DNA of 64,000 bases, from contig NC_061870.1 in assembly GCF_907164915.1 (NCBI RefSeq), forward strand, positions 28,991,348-29,055,347. Reading direction: 5' to 3'. Positions within the stretch are counted from its first letter, which is position 1. Every line of letters begins with the position of its first letter. The DNA comes from Impatiens glandulifera (Eukaryota; Streptophyta; Magnoliopsida; Ericales; Balsaminaceae). The position numbers and the translations under genes were made by a program. Positions 11,244 through 23,910 of the stretch are shown in pieces. Under the pieces are notes generated by a model. It was not told the DNA's origin. It saw nothing but the letters and a program-made list of their open reading frames with translations, and did no database searches.

Positions 11244-13000
11244 CGATTGACTCGCCGGAGATTAATACATCGGTTTTTTACAATTAATTCTTCTTCTTAT
11301 GAGATTAATTGCCTTCTTTTGATTGGCTTGTATTCTTGTTTTTATTTTTTATTTTTATTTTTTACTTTTTGTCTGTAGAGATCGAGTGTTTGATTTTCTG
11401 TAATGGATGCTGAAGATGTAGATAAAAAAAATTAATTAGTTTGGTTGGACTGAAATGTAGGTTTAAATAGTTTATTAAATTTTAAACAGTAAGTTTATTG
11501 ACATTTATATAAATAAATAAAAATATTATGAATAAGGACGGAAAATAAAAAATAAATATTTGTCCTTCAAAACACAAAATTATTTATAATAGAATTATAT
11601 TTGGACTAAACATCACAATTTTGATATTAGGTTGGTCTATCAAGTAATAGCAATATTCATGACAAGAAGTCTTTATAGGAAAGTAATGGTGTGTTCTTTT
11701 ATTTTTACTTTAAATATGTTAAAGACATAATACTTATAGCTAAACAAGGCTCTTTCTCGACTCAAATTGTCGGTCTACGGTTTAAGTTTCAATTATCGCT
11801 TAAACGCATAACGTCTTTTTTAAATATTACTTTTTAAATATTTGACTTGTTTGAGTGATTTAAACGGTTTTATTAGCGTTGAAACAACAAACCGAATTGT
11901 TATAATTGATTTTTGTAAAGAATAAACTGTAATAAATTTGGTTAGGTGAATTTGTGTGATATTTAGTTTAGTTTGAAAGATTTAGGTTAGGTTTGAACAT
12001 TTTAATTGGTTCTTACTTGCATGTTTTAAAAATATATGCTTAATAAATAAAATAATATTTTTTTAATGGTCCAAAAGTATTTATATTTTTGGTACTTAAT
12101 TTTATTATATTTAGTAGAGGGATAGTATTATTATATTAATTTAATCTGGTGTTTGGTTAGATTTAAAATAGGTAATAACTCCATACAATTTTGTATATCA
12201 AAGAAAATACTAAATATTTATTGTAAGAAAATATTCATACAATAATTATAATTGTATTTTAATTAATTAAAATACTACTGAATAAGAAATAAATAAAAAA
12301 TAGAGTGAATATTTAAAAATAAATTAATATAAATATAAAGAACAATAACGTTATTTTATTTTATTATATATTTTGATATTACCAACCAAATACAAAATTA
12401 TAAAATTTATAACTCTATTATACTCCAATTAATACACGATTTAAATATTATTTAATTAATTTTTAAAAATTAAAATTGTCTTTTAACACTTTAATAAAAT
12501 TATGAAAATAATTTATTTATAAATTATCGAAGTAAGTCAATTTTTTAAATTTGAATAACTAAGTAATAATTTAGTTATGAAACAATTTTTGTATTAAAAT
12601 ATGAAGCAAGATTATATATACGCCAAAATAAAAGATAAAATGGAAAAAAAAGACACATTACGAAAGTTCAACGTATACACATACCCATCTGGGATGGTAA
12701 AGGGTGGGGAATGTCATACCCACTCCACTCATATTTTGTTCTTTTTCGGAAATTCCCTCTAAAAAGAATAAATAATCATCTCTTACAAAATTATATAAAT
12801 AATTTTTTTTAATATTATACATATTTTTATTTATTAAAATTTTATATTATTCTAAACAAATAAACTTAAAATTCATATAAAGTATTTAGAATAAATAAAT
12901 ATATTGTGATGTTATATATTAATTTTGTCTATATCTCTTAATTAAGAAAATCGATTTGGATAAAAAGAAGTCTGACATAAGAGACGGCTAAATATCCTAA
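11244..13000. other. Intergenic, very AT-rich
   Basis: The first 200 bases are the 3' flank of the U-box gene. The rest has no coding region, RNA gene or clear repeat that I can support. Confidence 0.6.
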
Positions 13001-13215
13001 CGATAAAAAGAAAAGGGTAACTCTATATGGACGACAGAGGCAAGCGTTACTCTAGGTCGTATAGTAACTACGCTTAATCCCGTTAAACCAATGCTGTAGT
13101 CCAATTCCTTATTGTCGTGGAACTGGAACTCGACATTGACGGACCTCACTCTAGGGTCGGCTTTGGGGTAAGCCCGGCAAGCCCTCGGGTTAGGGCAACC
13201 CACTCCCCAGGGCAG
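13001..13215. other. GC-rich island of unknown origin
   Basis: About 215 bases of markedly higher GC than the flanks, which are more than 70% AT. The minus strand is open for 68 codons, but the predicted protein has no domain I recognise. It could be a captured fragment or an old element. Confidence 0.4.
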
Positions 13216-13888
13216 CCCATTTGTTACAAATATTATACTATTTTATTAAATTTATTGTAATTTTAAATATAAATGGATGTAATTTGGTGGTTTAATTTAA
13301 AAAATTAGAATTTCTATATGGTTATGGATTCTGCTCACTCTCACCTAGTTGAGTGACTTCCTTGTATACTTAAAAGTAAAAAAAAAATAAAAAATTTGAA
13401 ACAATTTGGTGCAATTTTAATTTTTTAAGCCCTTTTGTTATGAACTTTACAATATATATATATATATGTAATATTTTTAATTTTTAACTTTAAAACTACA
13501 TATTTTTTTTTTGTTAGTTATTTTCTTTATAAAATTAGTAACTTTATTAGATTTCTAAATAAAAAATAAAAAAACTGCACCCAAATGATTCCACTGGAAA
13601 TTTATTGATTAAAATGGGGTGACAAAACAGTTTCAGATTCAATTCCTCTTTAAATTTGTATAAATCTTCACACAACATTAAATGATTCAGATCAATATGG
13701 TGAAGTTTACATTAATCATATCATAAATACTGTTTTTGGGGGGAAATATCAAACCTTAAACAGTGAGATTTGAGGAACAAAACAACTATATTTTTTACTA
13801 CTAATGATATCATATGAATCAGGATGAACGAATCTCAGTAATAATTTGTATAATCATTGAAGAAAGGGATCCAATCTCTTTCGTAAAA

Positions 13889-15009
13889 TCAATTAAATGC
13901 ATCACACCTGCGTCTAATCTCTCCCTGCCTTCCAATCTTCACCCCATTTTCACTCAACTTCACCATTGCTAAACCAAATGCCTCAAAGAATGCAGTCTGG
14001 TTTGCTGAAAAGAGCTGCACAAAAGGCTTCGTCCTCTGATCGGAGAAGAAGGCACGATCAGATGACAGAAGTCCCCACCCCTTTGGAAGATTCTGGAAGT
14101 AGGAGTTATCGAAATTGTTGGGTGTCATTATGTCGTTGAATACCGATAGTGTCGGGTTTTTCTGGGAATCGGCACACGCTTTCCTTAAAGCCTCTGCAAA
14201 CCTAGGATTGTAAGTGGGATCGAATTGTTCCTTCTTTCCACCGTAATTGTATAATCCTGAGCTGAATTCTTTGCAGTGAGAAAACCCAATTGTATGCGCG
14301 CCGCTAAGCGCCACCATTTCCTGTTTAACATCAATAGATAGATTCATTGTATAATCTTCTTAAGGTATGTCGACTACCCAGAAAGGGAAATCCAAACCTA
14401 ACTTTAATAAATGCAGATCCAGAATATGATTGGGGAACGAACGAACGAACGAACCTGGATAGAGAAGCCATTGGAGAAGAAAATGTCAAGTAATTGATTG
14501 ATTGACATGGTGGGTTTGGGTAATTTTCCGTCGACATTGATGGATTTGGAAGTAAAAGAGTCTTTTCGTCCTAGTTTCAGGTTGTAGTAAGGTCCTCCGA
14601 CCATTCTGACTAGGTCGCGGGTGGAGACGGCGAGAATGTCTGCGCAGGATACGATTCCGGGGCAGGCGAGTTCGAGGGCGATCTTGGCTCGGACGATGAC
14701 ATCGAAGGCGTCGCCGGGGAGGGAGAGGTTGATGTCGGCATCACGTTCGGCTTTGTTGAAAGGGGTGGATGTGATTAGGACGGATGCGTCGCAACCTTGG
14801 ACGAAACAGTCGTGGAAGAAGAGGCGGAGAGTGCCGGCGGCGGTGGATGGGGAAATGATTTGTTTGTTTGTGATGGTTTCTTGTATAATCTGGTCGAATC
14901 TGGGACAGGATTTGTGGTAGTAGTTTGGTTTGAGCTGAGATTGAACTGGGTTGATGAAGATTAATGAAGATAGAGAGATGATGACAAGAATCAATGGGAA
15001 GAATGCCAT
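13889..15009 (-). CDS. Class III secretory peroxidase (PER31/41/65-like)
   Basis: Two exons, 15009-14455 and 14320-13889, with a GT-AG phase-0 intron, give 328 residues, the usual family size. The start at MAFFPLILVII gives a signal peptide (about 1-24, cut near VQSQ); the frame is open upstream but is basic and unlike a signal. The distal heme site is in RLFFHDCFVQGCDAS, with catalytic Arg and His and calcium ligands. The proximal heme His is in MVALSGAHTIGFSHC, the first codons of exon 2. The end REIRRRCDAFN-like tail is typical. Conserved cysteines allow the four family disulfides. Such enzymes use hydrogen peroxide to oxidise phenolics in the wall and apoplast. The NLSLPGDAFDVIVRAK block points to the PER31/41/65 clade. 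Confidence 0.93.
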
Positions 15010-15489
15010 TGAAGGAAGGATAGATAATGTTCTCTCTCTCTCTCCTCTTCTTCTTCTTCCCAAGTATAGAGATGAAGAAGCAAGTGGAACTCTACAAGTG
15101 TTCTCTCTCTTTCACATGGAATAAACAAATTGCATTATTAATATGAAATTTTAGTCTACTTTATTCCATAAAAAAATAATTTATACATGAAAAAAAAAGG
15201 CAAATTTCTTTAATGGCCCTTTAATTATTTCTATATTTTTAGCCTTTCATTTATTTTTTTTAAACAAATTACCTAAAATGTCATCAATATATAAATCTTT
15301 TATTATTTTTAAATAGTCAAGAAATAACAATTGAGTTGGAATCCAACTTGACATTTTTGCTGAAGAAAAAAAATAATAATAATTAATGTGTTTGAAAATT
15401 TTGCAAAGAGGATAAATTCTCCTCAAACATCTTCACCTTTCCTAACGAATCTGTGCGTAAGTTTAATTAATTTTATATTTAGCTTATTT

Positions 15490-15558
15490 CAAAATTTCGC
15501 AACAACTATCGATAATGCTCTAAATAATAATTTTTTTTAATCTATTTAATCATATCTT

Positions 15559-15639
<81 letters not shown>

Positions 15640-16212
15640 ATTGAAGTTAACAGTGAGAAAAAATACTAGTTTTTAATTAAATTAATTTTAATAGTTAATA
15701 AATGAAAAAAACTATTATTTTATAATAATTTATATATATTTTAAAATAGTCTATACATTAAATAATAATAATAATTAAAAATAAAAACATTTAAACTTAT
15801 GTTCAAATCATGACACGCCAATAAAAAATGTAAAACATGAAAAAACAAAAACTAAAAGTTACCAAAAATTTCGCAACAACTATTCAAAATTTCGCAACAA
15901 CTATCGATAATGCTCTAAATAATAATTTTTTTTAATCTATTTAATCATATCTTTCTCATATATATATATATATATATATGCAATTGAAGTTAACAGTGAG
16001 AAAAAATACTAGTTTTTAATTAAATTAATTTTAATAGTTAATAAATGAAAAAAACTATTATTTTATAATAATTTATATATATTTTAAAATAGTCTATACA
16101 TTAAATAATAATAATAATTAAAAATAAAAACATTTAAACTTATGTTCAAATCATGACACGTGAACAAAAAATGTAAAACATGAAAGAACAAAAACTAAAA
16201 GTTACCAAAAAT
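15490..16212. repeat. Tandem duplication, period 395 bp, differing in (AT)n length
   Basis: Copy 1 starts at 15490 and copy 2 at 15885, both CAAAATTTCGCAACAACTAT. The copies are nearly identical except for the dinucleotide tract: about 74 bases of (AT)n at 15563-15636 versus about 22 at 15958-15979. A 20-bp fragment of the unit start is repeated again at the junction (15865-15884). Non-coding. Confidence 0.9.
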
Positions 16213-16995
16213 ATTCAATATTTTTAAAATAACAATAAGATGGTGATTTGAGGAGTGATGGCACTTCAAATTATTAACCATATATACCATATATGTGTGA
16301 GTCAATTATTAAAATTTCTATAATTGCTTTCAAACAAAATAATTAAATAAGATGAATAATATATTTTGAAGTAATTGATATTTTTTAATTCGGAGTAAGT
16401 ATTGAATCTTAAATTTTGATTTCTCAATTAAAACTCTATTATTACAGGTACCAAAAATTTAGCCAATAACTGCCAGATCTAGCCATCTTAATTAAAAAAA
16501 TTCAACAGCTGTTAATGAGCTAATATATAATTCTTAAAATAAAAAAGGTTTTAAAGATGTAATCTTATAATATAGTTGTAAAATAAAAATAAAAATAAAA
16601 AAAGAGTTGTAAATACCCTTTTAACCCTCTCTTTAGTTAATACCGAAACTGGTTAATTTGGTCACGGTGAGCAGCATGAGTAGCAACCGACCAGTCCCTA
16701 TTTATAATGTGTTTTTATTAAGAAAATAATAAAAAATGGTATATTATTAATTTATTAATAATATATATATTCTTGAAGCTATGCATCCCATTAATTTGAT
16801 CAGTTGCATGAATAATGTGCACTGAAAATGGAAGTAATTAAACTAATAAATATATAATTTTGAATAACGCGGCCCATCAATCAAGGAACATGTGAAAGTT
16901 TCAAACTGCCACCCCGCGTGGAATACTCTCATTACCTTTTTATTTATTTTTTATCTATTTAATTAATAAATAGTAATTAATTATTAGTTGTGAAG

Positions 16996-17040
<45 letters not shown>

Positions 17041-17639
17041 AATAAATTATTCAAATCTTTGGCAATTGCTGAAATTTTTGTTAATTTGATAATATTTGTG
17101 ATAAATTAAAAAAAATCCAAGTACAACATAAAAAAGAAAATCAAATTGTGCAGGAAACCTTATAATTCATCATTTTTATTACAATATAATTTTATTTGAT
17201 TGTATATTTGAGTTGTTCGTACTTGAAATTTTTCATGTTTTATATTAGAAAATTTTAATGGATTCATTTATCCCAGTTTTAATAGTCAAATATTAAATTC
17301 AAACTAATTTGAAGAAAATAATATTGTTGAAATAACCACAAAAATCAAACAATCCAAATCCATAAATAAATGGAATAAATATGTAACAACAATTTAGGTA
17401 GGCAACGACTCATTGTTGTTTCTAGGAGGATGTGTAATGTAGTATGAGAAGTTTTGCATTGTTATTCTCAATCCTCGTTTCGACCGCGATCTGTAGAAAT
17501 ATTTCGGTCAATCACATGTTCAATTAACGTTTAATAAATATGAGAAGACTTGATGATAGAGAGTTACCTTAAAGTTGATCTTAGTGGAGCGCAAAGGGGT
17601 TGACTATTGTTACATATTGGAGATTTCCCCATATGACTT
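16213..17639. other. Intergenic, AT-rich
   Basis: No coding region seen. It includes another (AT)n tract near 16998-17032. Confidence 0.6.
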
Positions 17640-18170
17640 CTACGGGGAAGTTGTGGAATTCTAAAATATAATTTCTAGATAGAGTGTCATATATGAAGGG
17701 ATCTTGACAGATGATAGATGCATAAAAATGAGTGTTTTATGGTTAATTGTTGCAGAATATGTTACGAAGAAGTGGAGACGACACATCACTTACTATTGAA
17801 TTCCAAATGAGTGGCTGAGTTTTGGAGCTTATTTAGAATATTATTGACCTTGAGTGAGTGATAATTGAGTCAATCGTCAATTGTTATAATGTTGAATAGA
17901 AACGCGAGCTCGGTTGGATTTAGTCAACGTGTCTCTTTCTTGATTATTTTATGTTGGACTATTTGATTCGAAAGGAATCGTATGACGTTTAGTGATCGCA
18001 ATCGACCAAAGCGTTTACTCTATAACGCTATTATTACGACGATATGGGAGATCTTTTTTGAAATATCGGTGAAAACAGTTGATAAACTCATTAATCATTT
18101 TTAGGATCTCCAAACTCATTAACGTAAGATTGTATGTTATATTTTTTCGTATATGAACATTTTTTTTTAT
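17640..18170 (+). pseudogene. Decayed LINE fragment: RT zinc-binding end
   Basis: Conceptual reading with stops and at least one frameshift gives ILTDDRCIKMSVLW, then CCRICYEEVETTHHLLLNS, then AEFWSLFRILLTLSE and FERNRMTFSDRNR. This order (zinc-binding CxxC...HHLLxxC-like block, then W and an ERN motif) is that of the zf-RVT region at the C-terminal end of plant non-LTR reverse transcriptases. The final Cys of the zinc site is lost (S). No upstream reverse transcriptase core remains. Confidence 0.6.
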
Positions 18171-18950
18171 GTTTTCATTTTTTCTCTCTCAAATAATTAA
18201 TTTTGTTATACTTAATTAACTATACTTATATCATATTGTAAATGAATTACCAAAATAAAATAAAAATCATGTACTAAGATAAAATAAAAATAAAAAATTG
18301 AATGTAAAAAGGTTCAAGTTGAATTGACTAAATTATAAATCAAAATCTTCCATCAATTATGCAAATGATTAAGCTGCTTTGGATTAATAATTAATTCATG
18401 GATCGAATATATTCAGAACCCCGGTCAGTCCGAAATACCCGGCTTACGTTAAGTTCACATGAGATGAGATTAGAGCATCATTCTTCCAATGACTGAACTG
18501 ATGTGAGGACATGTGTAAATAATAATCAGAATTCAAAAACAATTAAATTGGAAGGAAATCCAGCTCTTTCATTTTTGTCAAATAAACAAAACCTATATTC
18601 CATCCAGATACCCACAACAATACTGCATCACGTGCCTTCGATTCAAAGAATGTAAGCTAATAATATCGATTCATATACTAACATTGCTTCAGCCACCCAA
18701 GGGTCAGGATTATCGATTAAGCTACTTGGTCCATGCTGGTTTTGGCATTTAGAATCTTTTCATATGATCACTGTTTTGCTTCATTCATTTTCTTTCCAAA
18801 TTGTTCATTCCTTTGTTTAATTTTAACTGGAGTCTTTGAGTTTTGAAAGCAATGATGATTAGATTGAAAGGAAATGAATTGCTCTTAAATATATAAGACT
18901 TGAACTTGAAAGATTAGCCGATAACAATGCAATGAAAGAAAGGATCCTAA

Positions 18951-20127
18951 TCAAGCTACTACATCTTCATCTTCAAAACTGAGGTTCAGAGTCTGCAGCT
19001 TAAATCCTTTTCCTTGTATGATTTCAACCAAACTCGAAGCTACACCTGTAGCTTGTAAAGTTGTCTGTTTCTTCAGCTGCAACACAGAGAATAAATGTGT
19101 TCTTCAGTCAGTCAGTCAATGATCAAATGGGTTAGTTTATGGTACATATAGTGTCTGTGTCCACTAACTTAGTAAAACATCAACTCTCTCATTTGTTTGT
19201 TGATTTTTTCTCTTCATACATGTGGCATTTTCTTAGTCACCACATGTATAAAGAGAAAAAATCAACAAATGAGAGGGATGATGCTTCACTTTTGTGTATA
19301 GATGTCACTTCATGAGTGAGATACATGTGGTCAATGGTAACATCGAATTAACCGATCAAATGATTAATATGCTCGAGAGATGATCAGACTCACCTCGATG
19401 CTAGCAATTCCTTCCACAACTTTCACTTCCAAATTGCTAATTCCATCTGTCTCCTATACAACAACAAGAACAACAGATCAAAACCCTACCCACCAATCTT
19501 GATTCCAATTCCAATTTCAACAACCAACAATGGATAATCAATTGATACAATTTCAAAAAAATCCAACTGAAAGACCTACTTGTAGAGCCCCGGAAATAGC
19601 AGGAATCAATGCTTCATTCATCATTCCATCAGCCTACACAATTATGTAACTTATTCAAGAAATAAGAACAAAAACAGAACAGACCCAAAATTAATGCTCA
19701 TTATCTATAGAAATTAGATGGATAATTTCAACATTCCAAAAGTTTAACTACATTGAAACTACCATCTATAGAAGCATCTGGCATCCCAATTTCAACAGAG
19801 GATATAATAAGAAGATGAAGATAAACTACACTTAGTAAGTACCTGAAAGAACATTGTGAGAACGTCGGAAGGCGAGACCGGAACGACAACCGATGCTTCT
19901 GCTTCTGCTGCTTCTTCTGGGACTTGGGTTTCTTCGGAAACCGAACAAGGAACAAACTTTCTATCTCTACGGAATTTCTTTTGAACAGAAACAATTGGGT
20001 TATCGAGAGCAACACCGCCGCCATGGTTTCGGAGGTGAACTGTAATTTTGGGCGAAGAAGAACAAGATAAGGAAGGGGATATGGATTTGCAAAATAAAGG
20101 AGTCGAAAATCCCAAGATTGAAGCCAT
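18951..20127 (-). CDS. Small conserved plastid protein, function unknown
   Basis: Four exons: 20127-19843, 19633-19580, 19453-19394 and 19076-18951. All introns are phase 0 and GT-AG, giving 174 residues. The start MASILGFSTP gives a Ser-rich, acid-poor transit-like region (about 1-65). An Ala/Glu/Val-rich linker follows, then a compact C-terminal domain: PSDVLTMFFQADG, LIPAISGALQETDGISNLEVKVVEGIASIEL, and QATGVASSLVEIIQGKGFKLQTLNLSFEDED. The beta-alpha-beta pattern and the G(V/I)xxLxV...GxA arrangement resemble a heavy-metal-associated (ferredoxin-like) fold, but no CxxC metal site is present. I recall a close Arabidopsis relative, possibly At5g52960, but did not verify it. The exon joins are strongly supported by phase and domain continuity. 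Confidence 0.8.
19171..19290. repeat. Long near-perfect hairpin inside an intron
   Basis: It lies in the third intron (19077-19393) of the small plastid gene. The arm around 19180-19225 (CTCTCATTTG...TTTTTTCTCTTCATACATGTGG) pairs with 19240-19280. The loop is about 14 bases (19226-19239), and weaker pairing extends to 19171 and 19290. One 4-base bulge and few mismatches are seen. It may be a small MITE or a young miRNA/siRNA-type precursor. Confidence 0.8.
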
Positions 20128-21453
20128 TTTCTTCTTCTTCTTCTTATCTGAAAAACTTCGAATTTTGAAGGAGAGGATGTAATGGCGATAAACCTTGAAT
20201 CTCAGCGGCTCCTTTTTCAATAATATATAAATAACCTATTCAACTATTTCATAACATTTATATAAGCCTCCTAAACATTTTTATTTTTATTTTAACCCCA
20301 CAAGTTTAAAATACTTATAATTGTGTCTCTCTTCTTATTTTATCTTATAAAGGTGAGTCATATCATTCAAAAAGGGCCGACACAATTAACGTGAAACCCT
20401 TAATGAAATGTTTTGCATTAATTTATGTGAAAATGACCAGATTCACAATATTTAAACTATTTGTCCACTCACTTCTTCATTTTCCCCTCTAACAAAATTA
20501 TATCAAAATGTGTGAATATTTTTTTTTTTTTTCTATATCCTAACTGTTTTAAGTCGTTTTAAAATAAAATTGAATTTGTGACATTTGTTTATTAAAATAT
20601 TGACTATTATCAATTAAATTATTTGTTTTTTAATATCCACTATCGTGACTCCTACTTTTATTTAAGGCATTATAAGTGAAATCGAAGTCGTGACCTTACC
20701 TATCTTAGGAATAAGTATTGACATTTTAGTTTTTAATGAAGTTCAATTTAAACTACCACCTCTTTTTATTACATAACTATTTAAGTTGAGGGAATTACGA
20801 AAGTTGAGATTACGACACGACGAGAGTGTGATTTTCTAATAATTCTTATAACCTTTCGCTTTCTCTTTAACTCTTGACGCTAAAAGGAAGGAGGCATGCA
20901 CATGCACTTGCCTATTTTATTATCTTTCTAATACAAATTGTTAACATTATTATTTGATTGAGTAATGTAATCCATTGGGGGACCCTTCTTGGTTTTCTTG
21001 GTTTGTGATTGAGATTGATCAAGATGTCATGATGATTAATGTTGGTTTTAAGAAATAATTAAACATAATTATTTATCTTAAACAACCCAAATGGAGCATG
21101 TTTTTTTTAGTTCACAGCAAGCAAGCTGTTTCAAATTTTGTGAAACTTCAAAAAAAAATGGAAGAAGAAGCATATTATTTGAAATATTAATTTCCTATCT
21201 AATATTTCCCTAAACCCTAGCTTACTATTAATAAGATGATTATTTTGTATTATTTGAATTTTGTTATCTAAGAATAAATAAGGTCCAAAAGTATACAATC
21301 AAAGAATCACTATTTTTCTATTACAATTCTCTCTATATATAATATTAAAAATATATATATTCGACAATCTTAATCAAATCCGAAAGACACGCGCCCGCCC
21401 AATTAGATTGTTTGTTTCTCACCGATGATGATGATGATCTGATCGTCGTGAAT
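20128..21453. other. Intergenic between the plastid protein gene and CSLC
   Basis: The left end is the promoter of the plastid protein gene and the right end the 3' flank of CSLC. No other coding region, RNA gene or clear repeat is seen. Confidence 0.6.
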
Positions 21454-23698
21454 TCAGTTGACCTGTTCTCCGATCAAGTCCAGACCGACAACCAAAAAAG
21501 ACAGACCTTGAAACAACAAGAAATAGAAATGTAGGCCATGAGCTGATAACAAGCTCCGACCAGCTGCCGTCAGTAAAAGGAAAGCAAGTGCCAATTCCTT
21601 TCTGTACAGCCTGTTCTGTTTCTGTTTCTTCTTCTTCTCAACCACAATTGGAACCCTATTCTCTTCTTCTTCCTTCAATTTGTTCAACATTTCTAACCCA
21701 GATTCAGAAAGTCTCCTTTGAACCGGAAACTTCTCTTCTTCCCTCTCTGCCAAAGCTAGTAAATCCGATTCCGATGCTCTGCCGGTCTTCTTTGTTACTA
21801 CCCATTCGTAAGCACTACCCAGCTGGAACAAACCGGATACCATTGCATTGAACTTTGTGACCGACATTGTGTTTTCAAACATTAGGTATGGAATCAAGAA
21901 TGGGAATGATTTTGGAGTGGGGAGGATATTCAAGAAGGAGAGCAGAACCGGGACGTAGCAAACAACCCAGAGAGGTAATTCGGCCTCTGGTATGAACATG
22001 GTTAATGGAAGAATTATGCAGAATAGAGTGAATGAGTAAAAGGGTAGAATCAATTTCCTTAGAAGGAAGAAGAGAAGAATCAGATTTGATTTCTTCCATA
22101 TTGATATCTGCACAAGATTTGGGCAAGCAAGAAAACCTTTAAAAATGAAATCTTGGAAAGAAAGTAGAAAAAAAAGGTGAGATTTTTAGAGGACAAACCT
22201 TGGAAGTTAAGATGGCCGGAAGACACAACCGGAATAGTTGCATCGGACCGGAATGCCAACGATGTTGTTGTTTCTTATAAGCTTCATAAGATTCCGGTAA
22301 TTCACAGAGGACTCTGACATCATTAAGGAAGATGAATTTCCATCCATGTAGATGGGCTCGAACGGCGATATCCATATCTTCCACCGTAGTTCTTTCAAGC
22401 CAGCCGCCGGATTCTTCTAAAGCTTTGATCCTCCAAACTCCGGCAGTCCCGTTGAAGCCAAAGAAATTCAAAAACATCCCATTAACTTGCTGTTCCACTT
22501 CAAAGTGAAAGCATAGATTCACATTTTGAAGTCTGGTTAACAAATTCTCATCCTTGTTCACGAAACACCATCGAGCCTGGACCAAACCCACTTCCGGATT
22601 TCCCTGAAAATCCAAGATTGTTAGAGATCATTTGAAAAAAAATTCAATCTTTAGACAAAGTGAGATAAAATTGCAGTACCTTAAAATAGGGTATTGTCTG
22701 TTTAAGGTAATCTGGGTTGGGTTGGAAATCAGCATCGAATATCGCGACGAATTCATAGTCCTTAACGTAGGCACAGGCCATGGCTGATTTGAGATTACCT
22801 GCTTTATAACCGGTTCTAATGAACCGGTGTCGGTAGATTATATTCACCCCTTTTTGCCTCCACATCGAAACTTCATTCTTGATTAAAAGCTGTGTACTTT
22901 CATCGTCTGAATCATCCAGGATTTGAATTAAAAGTCGATCTTTTGGCCAATCCAACAGACAAGCAGCCCCAATTGACGTCGCGAATACCTTTTTTTTTCA
23001 AAAAAGAGATCAGATTAAGACTAATGTAGCAGAAATTAAGGTTAATTATATAACTATAACTAATTAATTACCTCTTTCTCATTGCACATGGGTATTTGAA
23101 CAAGGACCATTGGGAAATTAGAATTCTGTTCAATATCATCTCCTTCTGGTTCTATTATCAATTCTGGTTTCATTTTCTTACATTTCATCCAGAAACAGCC
23201 GATGCAGAGTATGAAACGATCCAATGATTGGATCATGAAAAGGGCGATGCAGAAATTTGATAGCTTAATAACCAAAGGTGCGACATAATTAAGTCTAAAC
23301 GAAAGCCAAGCCATATAAGACCATTCAAGAAGACCCTGAACTTCCCATGGATGAATCATAGTCATCAAATGCCATTTTTTGAAATGAGCAATGCCTTCAA
23401 TGACTAAACCCATTATAGATAAAGCAAGAAACACTCGGAGAAATCTATACAACCTTCCTCTGTTCTTGGGTTCACCTTCGTTCATCTCGATCCTCTTCTT
23501 CGCAGTAAAGAGTACATCTCTCGACCCCATTGCTAGCCATGAAATGCAACTCACGACCCTGTACGCTTTCAAGAGTAGTAGCCAAGTGAACTGTTTCGGA
23601 CTTGAAGCTTTCGACTTGTCAGGAAAAGCCTGTGCCTTTACGTCGGAAATTTCTATCAGTGGCTTCTCGATCGTCACCACAACTGAACTTGGCGCCAT
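21454..23698 (-). CDS. CSLC: Cellulose synthase-like C (xyloglucan beta-1,4-glucan synthase)
   Basis: Four exons: 23698-23072, 22988-22680, 22603-22199 and 22107-21454. All introns are phase 0 and GT-AG, giving 664 residues. Two N-terminal membrane segments (about 75-170) precede the GT2 domain: [13 protein letters not shown], the first Asp in LDDSDDES, DxD in [10 protein letters not shown], the TED-type [15 protein letters not shown], and QQHRWHSG (the QxxRW motif). Several C-terminal membrane spans follow, ending [15 protein letters not shown] enzymes make the glucan backbone of xyloglucan in the Golgi. The start MAPSSVVV is preferred because family members begin MAP; an in-frame ATG 13 codons upstream (23737) is possible. 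Length matches the family (about 670-700). All catalytic motifs are intact, so it is probably functional. Confidence 0.94.
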
Positions 23699-23903
23699 TA
23701 TTGCTCTGTTATTCTCCGGCGACAATCGATTAATCAAGGGATTACGTACCCAGATGAGGAATCTGGAAACAGAGGGAGAAAATTCAAATCGGAGATTGTT
23801 CTAGTTCATGAGTAAAGAATGGATTTTTGTCATCCGGCCGAAAAATCAAGATTAAGAGAGAGAGAAGAGAGATGATTTGAAGAGTCAATAAAGAAATAAG
23901 CCG

Positions 23904-23910
23904 ATTTATA
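23904..23910 (-). promoter_or_regulatory. Putative TATA box of CSLC
   Basis: TATAAAT on the minus strand, about 206 bases before the start codon. This would give a leader of about 175 bases. Motif and position only. Confidence 0.35.

Noticed and set aside
12997..13203. 68-codon minus-strand frame as a gene
   Set aside because: No domain, no splice partners, and openness is expected from high GC over a short length. Kept only as a composition island.
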